Source: Lucinisca nassula (Eukaryota > Mollusca > Bivalvia > Lucinida > Lucinidae). From it: 64,000 nucleotides of DNA. The stretch is taken from the NCBI GenBank assembly GCA_963580285.1, contig OY757014.1, positions 100,318,072 through 100,382,071 on the forward strand, read 5' to 3'. A model generated the notes under the pieces. The model was given only the letters and a program-made list of their open reading frames with translations. It had not been told where the DNA came from and searched no databases. The position numbers and the translations under genes are program-made. Each line of letters begins with the position of its first letter. The first letter of the stretch is position 1. Shown here in pieces: positions 1 to 11,597 of this stretch.

Positions 1-129
1 GTAATAGCTAATTATACAATAAAATTTATATCTCAAAAATATACTCTCAAAAAGTTCTAAGGAAGTTTAAACAGATTTGTAAGATGGATATGGAGTCACG
101 TAGAGATTTTACCCGCATGCAAGTATAGT

Positions 130-516
130 TAGGCCATCCTTAAAAAAATCTTGGTTTGCTGTGCTCCTACCTACACACACTCAAAAAAATTTATTACCAT
201 CTTGAGGAAAAGATTTCTTTTTGAAATCCTGATTAAACTTAATTTTAACACACTAAGCCAAATTACAAGAAGATGATATTCTTGTTTGTTTTTGTTTTTT
301 TGCTGTTTTATTTTTTTTTTTCAGAGAAAATTTTCTCTCTAAAATCAGAAAATAAGTATTTGAAATTATGTTCCTGGTTGTTGTATGGTGCTTTAAGGGT
401 CAAATATCTTTTCAGATCTAAAAAAAAAAAGAAAAAAAAAAAGACCCACCTTCCTACCCACCTCACATATGATGGGTAGGAGCACAGCAAACAATTTTTT
501 TAAGGATGGCCTTAGA
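130..516. mobile_element. TIR element
   Basis: AGGCCATCCTTAAAAAAATC...GTGCTCCTACC at 132-172 is inverted at 472-512. The interior is AT-rich. Confidence 0.65.
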
Positions 517-712
517 TCATGGATAATAGAAAACAATTCTACTTATGAAACAAACCCTTGTTTCTGAAAATGTAGTCGAACTCGGCGAGACGGTTCTTTT
601 GAATACTCACAACATCGGTTTAAATGAAGAAATGAGGAAAGCTATCCTTCAATTATCAACAAATACCCATCTCATTTGTTGCTATGTTTTAGTGTCTGGG
701 CCTTTTGTTTGG

Positions 713-1050
713 GACCATTGAGAGGTTGCAGACACAGCATTTTTTTAAAGATTTTTCTCCCTTGATCCGCCATATTGGAGACACCAGACAGGTTTTTGTG
801 TACAAATATATTCATTTTTGACCAACTATCCCTCAGTGATAAAACACTGAAGGTGTTAATATGTGACTGTTATTGTTCTTAAAGGTCATAAGAATAGATT
901 AATCAAGGTTTAGTCATAATTTTCCAAGGGACGAGGATAGTTATTTACAAGGGAAGTACATTAAAATTCTGTTGGAAATTAACCTTGTGTCTCCAGCAAG
1001 AAAGATAACTGTACGTGTGTGACGTCATCCGCAACCTCTCAATTGTCTTC
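713..1050 (+). mobile_element. TIR element, GAGAGGTTGCAG family
   Basis: Ends ATTGAGAGGTTGC and GCAACCTCTCAAT. An inverted copy occurs at 29405-30057. Confidence 0.65.
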
Positions 1051-1070
1051 AAAACCTTCTACGCTATATA

Positions 1071-1407
1071 CATTCGAACTTCAATAACTCGAACACAGTT
1101 GGGACAAAAAAGTCTGTTTGAGACAGGGGTAGTTTGAGCCACTGAGGGGAACTGTCAGTAGACATATCAGGGTTAGTTTTGGAACATCATTTAGGTGTTC
1201 TTTAATAAAAATGTATGCTGTGTGTACTCATTAGAATCGCCTCATCGAGGCGATTCAAATGAGTACACACATCATACATTTGCTGGATAAAATTCGAAAA
1301 TTTCCGTAATTATCCCACACCTTTTCTTATGTAGAGTAATTCAGAAATGGATTTGACTCAGCAATGGTAAACGAGCCATCGGTGTTCAAGCCATCGAAAT
1401 TCTACTG
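1071..1407. mobile_element. TA-flanked MITE, CAGTCGAACTTC family
   Basis: CATTCGAACTTCAATAACTC...GCCATCGAAATTCTACTG. Inner palindrome TTAGAATCGCCTCATCGAGG. Confidence 0.75.
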
Positions 1408-1590
1408 TATAGTACGTAGGCTGTGATGCAAAAACCAGTTCTATTTATGTAGAGTCTCAATAAAGCCGAAACTCATTTTCTATCCATTATGTGTTCATTA
1501 TTTTCAGAGGCAATCATATGAACATAGCTCTTATGAACATTTACAATATGGCAGCATTTGTATTATGTATGGCACTTTAAATACTAGCAC

Positions 1591-1978
1591 TTAAAGGCAT
1601 TTATTCTTGCTTATTGAGGACTATCATTTCATTACACACTATCATTTCATTACACAATAAAGGCATTTATTCTTAGACAGTAGGACACACCGTGTGTTCA
1701 TAATTGTTTTATTGCCCCCTGTGATATACTTTCTATAGGGGATCAAAGGCGGCCTTAATAGTATGATTAGTAGCTCCTGTTGAATCCCCTGACTGAGGCA
1801 CTAAAGAGGAAAATCAATAAGGTACACTGTAGATAACAGTTAGTCAATTATTGATTTTCCCCAAGAAGGCCCCTTACCTGTTGCAGACAGAAGACTTCTC
1901 TTTAGTCAGCACTGAGGGCTACATAATATTATGTAATGAAATGATAGTCCTCATTTAATCAAGAATAAATGCCTTTAA
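1591..1978. mobile_element. TTAA-flanked TIR element
   Basis: TTAAAGGCATTTATTCTTG...CAAGAATAAATGCCTTTAA. The left TIR is partly duplicated (1662-1676). Confidence 0.65.
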
Positions 1979-3239
1979 TTGGGAATAAAATTGACCTGCT
2001 GATTCGTCTATACTCACCATTTCCCAGTGATATACATAATGTCAAGTGTAACATTTAAACTTTGCTAAAACTACAAATCAATAAAAGCAATTTTAAAAAA
2101 AATCGTGTATTTTGAGATAATCCTGAGGCAATGAATATTAATATTGGGACTAAAATGGTCGAAAACAAAACAAAACAACAACACCAAAAAAAAAAAAAAA
2201 AAAAAAAAAAAAGCGAATATCCGTTTCAGCTCCTTAAACGTGCGATCAGATGTGTGTGATTTTGTCACACAGAATCCTTTTTTTTCACATTTTAAATAAT
2301 CATGACGTCGCACCGACGTTGTTATGACGTTGCCCTAGCGACGTGTGCCTGCTAGGATGATTGTTATGGCATGACGTTTTCTACTAATTAACAGTGATAT
2401 TATATGATAAATTGTGATTATTAAAGTTACATTCACAAGGTCATGTTTTGAACAAGCCCGATGGACACATTAAATTTAAACAGCGATGCAACATGCGGTT
2501 CAACATCGTGATGTTGATACAACTTTGCCTACACACTATGCTCACTTTGCAATCTGAAAACGTCAATGAGCAACAACAACAAAAAATAAAAAATAAAATA
2601 AAATAAAAATTTAAGTCTCCACCACCAAATCTCATAAAGCTTTGATAGTCCCTGAATGTGGTCTCTGAATAATATATGCTAAGTTTGATAAGTGAGAAAG
2701 CTGATGAAGTAACGCCTAACTATACCACAAAGTCATTATAACGCGGTTCGTTAAAACCAGGTTTTGGGTATAACTAGGTTTCAAAATGGATCCCAAAAAT
2801 ATATAGATTATATAGAAAAGTCATTTTTCTATATAATCGATACATTTGTGTTTGGGTATAAAACGGCTGTTTTACAAACACGGTATCTGCTTTGGACCCC
2901 ATTAATAGTGTTATAAAGAGGTTGTGGAGTGCATGTACATTCATTACTCTTGTTTTGGTCGCTTTTGCCATATAGGAAAACCTGCCTGGCCACATGATAC
3001 CGCATATTACATATACATTGTACCCGTATGTAGGTCATTTACATAATGAAACGACCTTCATTGAAATGCGACCACTCATAAACAACATACGTATTGACAA
3101 TCCTTGTGGGATTATCTGAGCCCCGCCAAGCGAATTTGTGTCTTCGAGCATTCCGTCATGACAAATTTTAACTGCGCATGCCCAGTCATTCAGAGGGGCC
3201 AGGGATATGGCTTTCTGGCTCAAGGTTCCTCTTGATTCA

Positions 3240-3323
3240 CTGCTTGTATGAGCGAGCAGCGAAGGTTCTGGTGAGACTGCGCGGATGCGCAGGCTCGCCT
3301 GAACCTTCGCTGCTCGCATAGGC
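3240..3323. repeat. Hairpin, GCGAGCAGCGAAGGTTC arms
   Basis: The 17-base arms at 3250-3267 and 3299-3318 are inverted copies; GATGCGCAGGC-rich apex. Confidence 0.65.
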
Positions 3324-4062
3324 GATAAGTACCAAAATCGCTTGACGGGGCCCATCTGATCTTGCGAAATCATGACATTGAAGTACAGTTTTAATAAGAG
3401 CGAATCTGGCACCTCTCCAATTTGACCTTTTTTATACCAAAAATAATCAATAGTAATGAATGAAGTTAAAATCTTTGTAAAATGATTGCATAATAAAAAA
3501 GATATGAAGCAAACAATATTTTCAAATCAAAATAGTTTCCTTGCATAAACATTTCCACCAAACGAAACCAAAAATTTTGGATTAAATTTCAAGCAAAAGT
3601 AAAATAACAATAAAAAACATCAATATTTCAAAAAGATAAAAAAAAAAAAAAAAACGAAACAAAAAACAAACCTTCCTTGAAACCAAGAGCTGATAATTTA
3701 TATTCAGCCTGCATGTATAATTTATTAAATGAGATATATTGTTTACACGGATCAAAATGTGTTCTGGTTTAGTATTTCATCTAATTAGAGAAGGGTGGCT
3801 CTTTTTGTATTTGAAAAAAAGAGATATTAACAGAGTGTTCAAAACCAACGAAATGGTTAGTTTACAAATCGTTAAAATTTCGAAAATTTGATCATTTAAT
3901 ATAAACCATGTACGTGATTTAATTTTTAAATTATTTCTTTTGTGGATGTTCAGTAGTTAAAACAAACAGTACAAACCGCATAACGCTGCCCCTGACCCGG
4001 ACCAGGGTCCAATTGTTCAAAGCACCGTTAGCTTAGCGAGCTCGTTATTGGTCATATTGTTA

Positions 4063-4135
4063 CTTATATTTTTGCTGAAAACATGTGAGCAGCTTTTGCA
4101 AATGCAAAAAGCTGCACACATTTTCAGCAAAAATA
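4063..4135. repeat. Hairpin, TTTTGCTGAAAA arms
   Basis: TTTTTGCTGAAAACATGTGA...TTTTCAGCAAAAAT around GCAAATGC. Confidence 0.65.
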
Positions 4136-4319
4136 CAAAAATTTTAGATATTGTACTTGCTAGAACACTTAACCACAAAAGAAATAATTAAAAGATTAAA
4201 AAACTGTTCCACTATCATGCGACTGTTGTACGTTGTGAACTTATAGTTGGCAGAGTAAGAGAAACCATGGTCAAAATGTGTTTTTCTTAAAAAGCCCAAC
4301 ATTACGAAAACAAGCCTTG

Positions 4320-4645
4320 ACAAATGCATTGTAAACTTTACCTCCGAAAAATCGAAATTTTTTAGATGAATATTGTGATATTTTTCTTATTTCTGCTCAA
4401 AATATAGATTGTGGGTACTCATTAGAACCACCTTATCATCACTTGTATATAGTAAAACTGGGTAATACAGGGGTGTACATTATTTTCGTTATTCCTGCTT
4501 AAAAACTTAGATTATGGGTACTCTTTAGAACCGCCTCGTCGAGGCCAAAATATGAAAAATATCACATTTTTTCATCTTAAAAATTTTTTTTTTTGGCCGT
4601 AAAATTTACGATGTATTTGTATAGGCGTGTTTTCATAATGTAGTG
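4320..4645. repeat. Family A foldback element, degenerate
   Basis: TTTCTGCTCAAAATATAGAT, TAGAACCGCCTCGTCGAGG and the end TATAGGCGTGTTTTCATAAT. Confidence 0.6.
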
Positions 4646-4965
4646 AGTGAATACTTAAGACTTTTATCAGCCTTCACTGCACGAGAAAGGCGAGGATTTG
4701 GTCAGAGGTTAATGACCTAGAGCTCTAGATAAGAGGGAGTAAGGGGTATTTTAGCACTAAATGTGTGAAAATCAGCATTGAAATTTAATTTGAGGTGGAA
4801 AATACCCAATAAAATTTTGGATTTCAGCATTGAAATAAAATTTAGGGGGTAAATATTGTCACTGAACTTTACTTTTTGTAAGAGAAAGCAATTACCTTTA
4901 CATCTCCGCAGAAGTTTACTAGATCAGAATGGATCTAACCCTGCACATAAAGAGAAAATAAAGTA

Positions 4966-5311
4966 CAGTCGAACTTCAATGGCTCGAACACCTTTGGGAC
5001 CATGAAAACCTGTTCGAGACAGGGGTAGTTCGAGCCTTTGAGGATTACTGCCAGAAGGTATACTATATACTTTTGGATATCTTTTCGATGTTCTATCATG
5101 AAAATATATGCTGTGTGTACTCATTAGAATCGCCTTAGCGGGGCGATTCTAATGAGTACTCACAACATACATTTGAAAGATAAAAGACGAAAATCTCCTA
5201 AATTATCTCCAATTATTTCTTATGTAGAGGATTTCCCTAGGGGCTCAAGAACGGATTCGACTCAGCCATGGTAAACGAGCCATCGGTGTTCGGGCGATCG
5301 AAGTTCTACTG
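4966..5311. mobile_element. TA-flanked MITE, CAGTCGAACTTC family
   Basis: CAGTCGAACTTCAATGGCTC...GATCGAAGTTCTACTG, TA at 4964-4965 and 5312-5313. Confidence 0.8.
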
Positions 5312-5961
5312 TAGTTGACAATTCACATGAAATGCCAAGCTTCATTTTCTCTGAAAACCAAAAGCTGATTGTTTTACCAAAAATGGAATTTTGTCTGCTA
5401 CTCTTATGTTTGGTTCTTTAAAATTTAAGCACTGCAAGTGGGTATTTAAGTATTAAGCTTTCAAGCAGGGGGTGGAGGAACTACTCATTATACCAAATTC
5501 TTATCTAGAGCATTGTCAGACCTATCAATAGATACTGAATTAAACACTTATCTGAATGCATGTTCTAAGTCACACATATACAAAACTAAAACACTGTTAC
5601 ATATATAACCCATTCAAACGGAGCTTCCCTGATGCAATAAACATTCATAATAATTTGCAGTACCAATTTAAATACATATTCAAATATCAAAATACTATAA
5701 TGATCATATAATTGGATAAAATTCAAATAAGTCCTGAGAAAAGTCCTCTTGTCAAATACATGATATGAGGTAATATTTATCTCTCAAAATATACATATAG
5801 CGTTTGCTGCCTGGATTTGCGGCACTTACGGTCCATGAGCTTTATCGTTCACAAAAAGATTGGAATAGAGATAAACATGCATATCCTGCTCAAACCATCA
5901 CCAAAGCAACATTCACATCAAGTTCTAAGTCTACGAAACGAGTACATGTTGCACGCCGCTA
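5312..5961. other. Intergenic DNA, nothing recognised
   Basis: AT-rich, downstream of the bZIP gene; no recognised feature. Confidence 0.55.
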
Positions 5962-6378
5962 CACCTGATAAAGAATTCTCGCACACCAGATAAGGAAACC
6001 CATAGTTCTAGCTTCGGATAGAAATTCTGTTGTAACCCTGGTGTTCTTCCCCAAAATCGAATCTTCTCGCATGTTTGATAAATGTCTGGTTGAATACGAC
6101 GTACTATGCGCCGTCGTTAAGGTAGACGTCACAGCACGTTAAGTGACGTCACTAAACATCCCTGTAGTGTCATCACAATATGTCGGACGTCGGCAACCGA
6201 AGTGACTGCAGTATTAAAATTTCACGCTCAGAAATGGAAGGTATGCAAGAAAAATGTGAGGAGTGGATAGAAAAATCCGTCCCTCGGGATCACTGTCCGG
6301 CATCACTCGGCAAGCCTCGTGATGCCGGACAGTGACCCTCGGGACGGATTTTTACATCCACCCTTAACACCCATGTAA
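5962..6378 (+). mobile_element. Foldback element F with CRE-like sites
   Basis: Contains a 60 bp-arm hairpin (GGATAGAAAAATCCGTCCCT...) at 6251-6372 and GTGACGTCAC-type sites near 6125-6150. The inverted copy is at 47480-47885. Lies just 3' of the bZIP gene. Confidence 0.65.
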
Positions 6379-6586
6379 GATTCTTATATTCTCCCATACT
6401 CATCCTCAGACTCATGCGAGTTATCACCCAAATATTTATCATCTAGTTCTTATGGTTTTGAATATCTAACCCGTCATTTTTCAAACTCTTGATACATCTC
6501 TTCTGATTAATGTTTATGGCACTGACAAATCTCCTGAGTGTCATCTAAGTTACCCGTAAAATTTCATTTTATCAGATACTCCTTAT

Positions 6587-8314
6587 TCATCCGTCGTTTG
6601 CGTCAGAGTCATCCATGGGTTCAGATTTGGTTTCTATTATCAATTTACCTTGATCTGAATCTTCTTTATCTTGGGTTTCTTGCTTATCGCCATCATCTGG
6701 TAAGCCCTGAGTCTGCTTCTTCTTTTCGATTAAATCTCGCAACTGCTTCATCTCTTCTTGGAGATCTGTCAGTTCGTCCTTTAGTTTACAGTTTTCATTC
6801 TCAAGATAACCTGATTTCACTTCACGGATTTTTGTCAACTTTTTGCGATTTTCTCGACACTTCCTTGCCGCCTCGTTGTTTTTACGTCGTCTTTCGACAT
6901 ATTTTGTGTCATATGATGCCCTTGGATTGGAGAAACTCCGCGAACGATACCTGAATGGGTCAATATCTGAGTCGTGAACGTTGTAGTCATCCGAAGGGGT
7001 AAGAGGTAAATTTGAACGTGAAAGTGCTATTTCTGACAGCTGTGCTAGGCCATTAGCATATTCGGATACATTTGGAGCGGTTGGTAGAACAACTGGCACG
7101 TTTTCGTGCGGAACTTTGTGGCGAAGTTTGAGAGGTAGTGAAGATGATGATGTAGGACTGTTGGAAGCGTGGGATGAGTTATTTGACACGTCACTGTTGG
7201 ATGAATTCACATCTTCCGTATTCTTCTTAACGAGAGAAAGGGGCTCTTCTTGAACTTTGTCCTCCCATTCTCCCTCGTCGTTAGAATCAGACGAGGAAAG
7301 GTCCGCCGATGGTGTCCAGTATGAGGTAGCATTGGTCCCTGGTAGAGATGAGTTGTACTGAGGCACCATTGAGGGAGGAACATTGGAGGAATAAGCCGAT
7401 CTTTCCGTTATATGGCTTCTCCCAGATATTGAAAGGGGATCTCTTCCACGTAAGGATTTCGCAATTGAGTAGTCTTGAGCTTCATCTTTCCCTGGGTAAT
7501 ATCTGGAGTTGGGTTCACGTTGACCAGAGTTTGGATAATAGGGGTCTATGGGAGAGACAGCGATCTGATATGGTGGTTTTTGGGTAGTTGTAGTGGAGTA
7601 GCTTGCCTGATAGGGCATAGCAATGGACCCTGAGTAACTTCTAGCACGCACTGCGTTCTGTTGGACGGACGGTCCTCTGTGGCGAAGAGCTGATGTCAAG
7701 ATGGCTGGTGGCATGTTATGCTGAGCGGGTGAGTGGGTTGGCGACACTGTAGCTGAAGGAGGCCGGGGTCTCTGTGCTGGAGAAGGCTCATCTTCATCTG
7801 AGACAAACGTTTCATTAATGGGAATTCCAAACCGTTTCTTAATGGCAGAAAGTTCATTTCGAAGTTTACAGTTATCTCGCGTAAGGTCCATGATGCGATT
7901 TTCAAGTGCCATATCATGATATCGCCTTTTTTCTCGAGATCTTCTTGCAGCCTCGTTATTTTTTCTCCTTTTCTCCCAATAGCCCGCATCCTTCTTGTTA
8001 TCTGGAATGAATTCACGTTGTTTGCGACTGGGAATATATGCATTTAGACTGTTTTCATCATCATATGATAAATACCCCTTTTCGGTCGCAGTCGGGGTAA
8101 CAATGCAAGTTGGGATAGATGAACTATTAGGAGACTTGCTATCTGAACTCGACCCTGGCGAGTCTCCGCCGTAAACTCCTGTATTGTAACTACCCGTATT
8201 TGTCGCATCCATGGCATAGATTCCTTTGTTCCCTGAGGTATACACGTTTGGATATGAGCTACTGAGGCCAGACTCCGGTACGGATTGAACGGCGAGTGGT
8301 CCTTCTTTCAGCAT
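6587..8314 (-). CDS. NFIL3-like transcription factor with two bZIP domains (terminal coding exon)
   Basis: Predicted nuclear DNA-binding regulator of 575 aa if translation starts at the Met at 8314. The reading frame continues upstream to 8446, but a splice acceptor (TTTTATTTCAG) ends at 8364, so residues coded above 8363 are probably intronic; coding could also enter from an earlier exon in frame (S-I-P-R-P-R...). bZIP 1: basic region about residues 112-131 (WEKRRKNNEAARRSREKRR) with heptad L137, L144, L151, I158; the lead-in REFIPDNKKDAGYWEKRRKN is typical of NFIL3/E4BP4 and Drosophila vrille. bZIP 2: basic region about 472-492 (YVERRRKNNEAARKCRENRK) with L504, L511, L518, L525. A Ser/Pro/Tyr-rich low-complexity linker of about 310 residues separates them. 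Also visible are a P-L-S-L stretch near 358-361 and an acidic C terminus with T-K-S-E-P-M-D at about 562. NFIL3 proteins normally have one bZIP and an intronless coding region, so the single large exon fits but the second bZIP does not. Partner choice and target sites are not shown by the sequence. Confidence 0.88.
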   Translation of the reverse strand: MLKEGPLAVQSVPESGLSSSYPNVYTSGNKGIYAMDATNTGSYNTGVYGGDSPGSSSDSKSPNSSSIPTCIVTPTATEKGYLSYDDENSLNAYIPSRKQREFIPDNKKDAGYWEKRRKNNEAARRSREKRRYHDMALENRIMDLTRDNCKLRNELSAIKKRFGIPINETFVSDEDEPSPAQRPRPPSATVSPTHSPAQHNMPPAILTSALRHRGPSVQQNAVRARSYSGSIAMPYQASYSTTTTQKPPYQIAVSPIDPYYPNSGQREPNSRYYPGKDEAQDYSIAKSLRGRDPLSISGRSHITERSAYSSNVPPSMVPQYNSSLPGTNATSYWTPSADLSSSDSNDEGEWEDKVQEEPLSLVKKNTEDVNSSNSDVSNNSSHASNSPTSSSSLPLKLRHKVPHENVPVVLPTAPNVSEYANGLAQLSEIALSRSNLPLTPSDDYNVHDSDIDPFRYRSRSFSNPRASYDTKYVERRRKNNEAARKCRENRKKLTKIREVKSGYLENENCKLKDELTDLQEEMKQLRDLIEKKKQTQGLPDDGDKQETQDKEDSDQGKLIIETKSEPMDDSDANDG

Positions 8315-8363
8315 AGCAGTGATGAGACGCGTGTCTAACTGTTCTCGGGGCCTAGGAATTGAC

Positions 8364-8374
8364 CTGAAATAAAA
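8364..8374 (-). promoter_or_regulatory. Splice acceptor of the bZIP coding exon
   Basis: Read on the minus strand this is a T-rich tract ending TTTCAG followed by G-TCA-ATT-CCT. It has a good 3' splice-site form and implies that at least one upstream exon exists at higher coordinates. The short distance from here to the Met at 8314 could be 5' UTR or coding. Confidence 0.6.
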
Positions 8375-8462
8375 TAAAACGGTAAGAAATATATCATGAC
8401 CGCGCCAAACGGGATACTGAAATGCTATGTAATTTTGAAGAAACAAGAGCTTACCTAAAACG

Positions 8463-8693
8463 TTAACCCTTAAGACGCCGAGAAATACTACATCTGAAAA
8501 TGTCGTCTGCTTATGTCATCTGCTGAATCTTCTTGAAAACTTTTTAAAAATATTTTTTTGCATTCATGTTAACAGCGTAGACCCAGATCAGACTGCTCCT
8601 AAAGGAGCAGTCTGATCTGGGTCCACACTGTTTGTAAGACTGTAAGACTGTAAAGCAGACGACAATAGTCGTGATTTGCATTTCATGGGTTAA
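8463..8693. mobile_element. TTAA-flanked MITE with GATCAGAC hairpin
   Basis: TTAACCCTTAAGACGCC...TTTCATGGGTTAA. Hairpin 8571-8634 with stem GACTGCTCCTAAAGGAGCAG. Lies in the intron about 100 bp from the bZIP exon acceptor. Confidence 0.7.
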
Positions 8694-8714
8694 TGGATAT
8701 ATTGAACCGTACAA

Positions 8715-8999
8715 ATCGCCCCCGCCCATCGGGGCTTGAAGAAATAGATGGGCTGCATGATGCCTTCACGCAGAGTTAAATCCGACCCGCACACGAGTAC
8801 TGGTAAACCGCTTAGAGTATCTAAGCCTGCCCAGTTGGCCCCTCCATGCTTATAAACCGTATTGGTTTCATTGGGCAGCAGGGATTGAGATGTCAGTTCA
8901 TCTCAATGTCGGGTAAAAGTCCCACAAAATTGGAAGCAACGTCTCCAAAATGACCTTTACAGTGTTGACGGGGACGTTAAACTTCAAATCAAACAAAAC
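8715..8999 (+). mobile_element. SINE-G copy
   Basis: Starts GCCCCCGCCCATCGGGGCTT, includes GGGCTGCATGATGC and GTCGGGTAAAAGTCCCACAA, ends GACGTTAAACTTCAAATCAAAC. Upstream of the bZIP exon on the opposite strand. Confidence 0.85.
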
Positions 9000-9145
9000 A
9001 GATATCTGAAAATGAAGATATCCATATTTGGTTATTAAATGCACATATCTGAATTTCAATTATAGATATCTGCAATTGAATAACAGATATCTGCATTTAA
9101 GCTATCTAGCTATCTGTATTAGAAATGCAGATAGCAGATAGTCTC
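9000..9145. repeat. Cluster of AGATATCTG palindromes
   Basis: AGATATCTG or close variants recur at about 9000, 9017, 9062 and 9091, next to the 3' end of a SINE-G. Confidence 0.5.
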
Positions 9146-9353
9146 TATTTATGAGCCTGATTATTTACGACTTTTATTTTCAACAAGTGATCAATACTCC
9201 CTTGCTCAAGATGTCCAGAAAGTCAGTTCCTTATTCCTTTTTCCTTATTCCCTTTTCAAGATTGTTTTTGGTAATATGAGCATAAAAAGTATTGAAACTA
9301 AAAATCTATTGCTTTCGTCTCGCCAAACTATGGAAGAAACTGAAGTAACTTAA

Positions 9354-9599
9354 AGTTAAGGGGAATGGGAACACCTACCAAATTTTCTGCCATTTTTCAA
9401 AGGGAGACAAGTTTCGGTACTTCCTGTTCCCTTTTCTATAAGCCCTGTCGCACTAAAAATGGGGTCTACACTTAAAGGAAAGAATTTGCTCCTCAGGAGC
9501 AAATTTTTTACTTTAAGAGTTGACCCCTATTGGCATGGGAGACAAAAATACCTTTGAAGTTGTTATCTCCCCTGAAGGTGTATCCATTCCCCTTTAAAA
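9354..9599. mobile_element. TTAA-flanked MITE with AGAATTTGCTCC hairpin
   Basis: TTAAGGGGAATGG...CCATTCCCCTTTAA; hairpin 9470-9520. Related copies at 20126-20345 and a hairpin fragment at 18190-18260. Confidence 0.65.
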
Positions 9600-10289
9600 C
9601 GAAAAGAACAGCGTCCAGCCATGGTTCAGATGAGCCTGTAGTCCTGCCAGAGTCACTGTCCTTGCAGACCGCGACTAGCACTGTATATTGGTTGCGCATG
9701 CGCATTTAAAAAAAGTAAACTGATGCCAAAGAGCCTTTTCTCGTGGGTTGGCTAAAAAGCCTGTTTACTATTCGTGGCTATATTTATCATCAAAAAGTAC
9801 ACGTAAACATGTTCAGTTCACAGAAATGGCATTCTGTAATGTGAATCGATTTTAGGATAGGACAATATTTTTTCCTTGAATAAACAACTGAGGCAATTTA
9901 TTTGTCACGTTGTACTATAAATAAATATAAAATAATAACAATCCTTCGAATGAATGCAATTTGGATGTCCTCTGAATTTTCAGGAAATTAGACAAAAATT
10001 TAAAATATTTTACTTATATTTTTTTTTTTTATTTTATTTATTTATTTAATTTTTTTTTTTCAGAAAAAATAAGATTTGGCATTTCACTGCTACGTTTGAT
10101 TGCCTCTGGAAATCATTTTGAATGTAGTCTGCTCTGCAATTCTGCAATGTGCTTAAACAGTTACACATGTAATTTGTCAAATGAACGGATAAATCAGTAT
10201 TCAAAATAATCAAGCAGACACCATCAAAGGTCAACCGTAATTGTTGACCAACGTTCAATTTCCATTTTGCGACCCCCTCCAAGCCACCG

Positions 10290-10605
10290 TGCATATAAAA
10301 ATAACATTACGATAACACACCCGTGCGAGTAGTACATTATTTCATTTCTCCAAAATGTCTACTTTTCCGATGAAAATTTTCTGATATTTTTCTTATTTAT
10401 ACAGCCAACATAGATTGTTGGTGCTCGTTAGAACCGCCTCATTGAGGCGGTTCTAACGAGTACCCACAACCTATGTCTTGGAGCAGAAATAAGAAAAATA
10501 ATGTATACTCCCGTAAATCCCAATTTTCTCTATATAAAGTGGGGTTTAGGAGGGTGTTCATTTGATGGACATGTTCACGTGATGACAAACAAAACACATA
10601 TGCAT
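10290..10605. repeat. Family A foldback element
   Basis: Central GTTAGAACCGCCTCATTGAG palindrome at 10428-10461. Confidence 0.7.
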
Positions 10606-10663
10606 GTAGCACTGGTGGTTCGATCGTCTCTGCGTGTAGGCTCAGAAAATAATCCTGAACCGA

Positions 10664-10730
10664 CAAACGATGTAGACCCTGATCAGACTCCGACGCTTTC
10701 TGCGGCGTTTGATCTGGGTCTTCACTATTT
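10664..10730. repeat. GATCAGAC hairpin, imperfect
   Basis: GTAGACCCTGATCAGACTCC...GATCTGGGTCTTCAC, next to a family A element. Confidence 0.55.
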
Positions 10731-11106
10731 CCACACCCAACACGCTTCTATGGCTAACACTCTTGCGCAACACTCTGGCCTCTACTTTTTTTTATAAATA
10801 ACCGTTACAATCAGTGACAATCACGTGGACTTCAGCACCGAAGAGCTCTCCGTATGCTAAGTAACTTTTGGTCGATTGACAATCGACTTAAAAAAACTTC
10901 AGGTACTTGTGGGTTCTTTATTTCCATTGCGTTTTGTCTATTCAACAGTACACAAACCCTCTAATTTGCGCGCGGTTTATTATTACTGTTCAGTGATGCA
11001 TCCTGAAAACATGCAAACATAATTTTGATCGTCTTACCCCTCTTTTATATAGTAAAACGACATTATTTTTCTTATTTCTGCTCAAAAATAGATTGCGAGT
11101 ACTTTT

Positions 11107-11392
11107 ATTTGTTTGAATTGAGGTTTAACGTCACAGTCAACACTATTTAGGCCATTTCAGAGACGTTGCTTCCAATTTTGTGCATTGGACTTTCAACCGA
11201 TATTGAGTGCGACATCTCAAGCACTGTCGCTCAATGAAACCAATAGGGCTTATATGCACTGGACGGTCGGACTCCCACCATTTTGCCTGGACAGGCTAAG
11301 GACGGTCCTTCTAAGCGGATACCAGTAGTCATGTGCGGTCAGTTCAGCTCTGCGTGGAAACATCATGCAGCCCATTCTATTTCATCACGCCC
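11107..11392 (-). mobile_element. SINE-G, diverged, inside a family A element
   Basis: TGAGGTTTAACGTCACAGTC...GTTGTCGGG. Family A sequence stops at 11106 (GATTGCGAGTACT) and resumes at about 11403 (GATTGCGGTTACTCG), suggesting a duplicated target. Confidence 0.7.
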
Positions 11393-11597
11393 CGGTTGTC
11401 GGGACCAGATTGCGGTTACTCGTTAGAACCAGTCGTCGAGGCGTTTCTAACTAGAACCCACAGCCTATAATTTGAACAGAAATATGACCACTATCAGACA
11501 GTTTTATCTGAAAATTTTCCTTTTTTTTTTTTTTTTTTTTTTTTTTGGTGATAAAATATTCAATGTTTTTGGATAGGCGTTTTTTCGTAATAATACG

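Noticed and set aside
3035..3412. 125-residue minus-strand frame
   Set aside because: Covers a hairpin and shows no recognisable domain or splice context.
7696..8043. 115-residue frame overlapping the bZIP exon
   Set aside because: An alternative frame of the same strand; no recognisable domain except shadows of the basic region.
8364..8446. N-terminal extension of the bZIP frame
   Set aside because: It reads through a splice acceptor and an AT-rich tract; probably intron.
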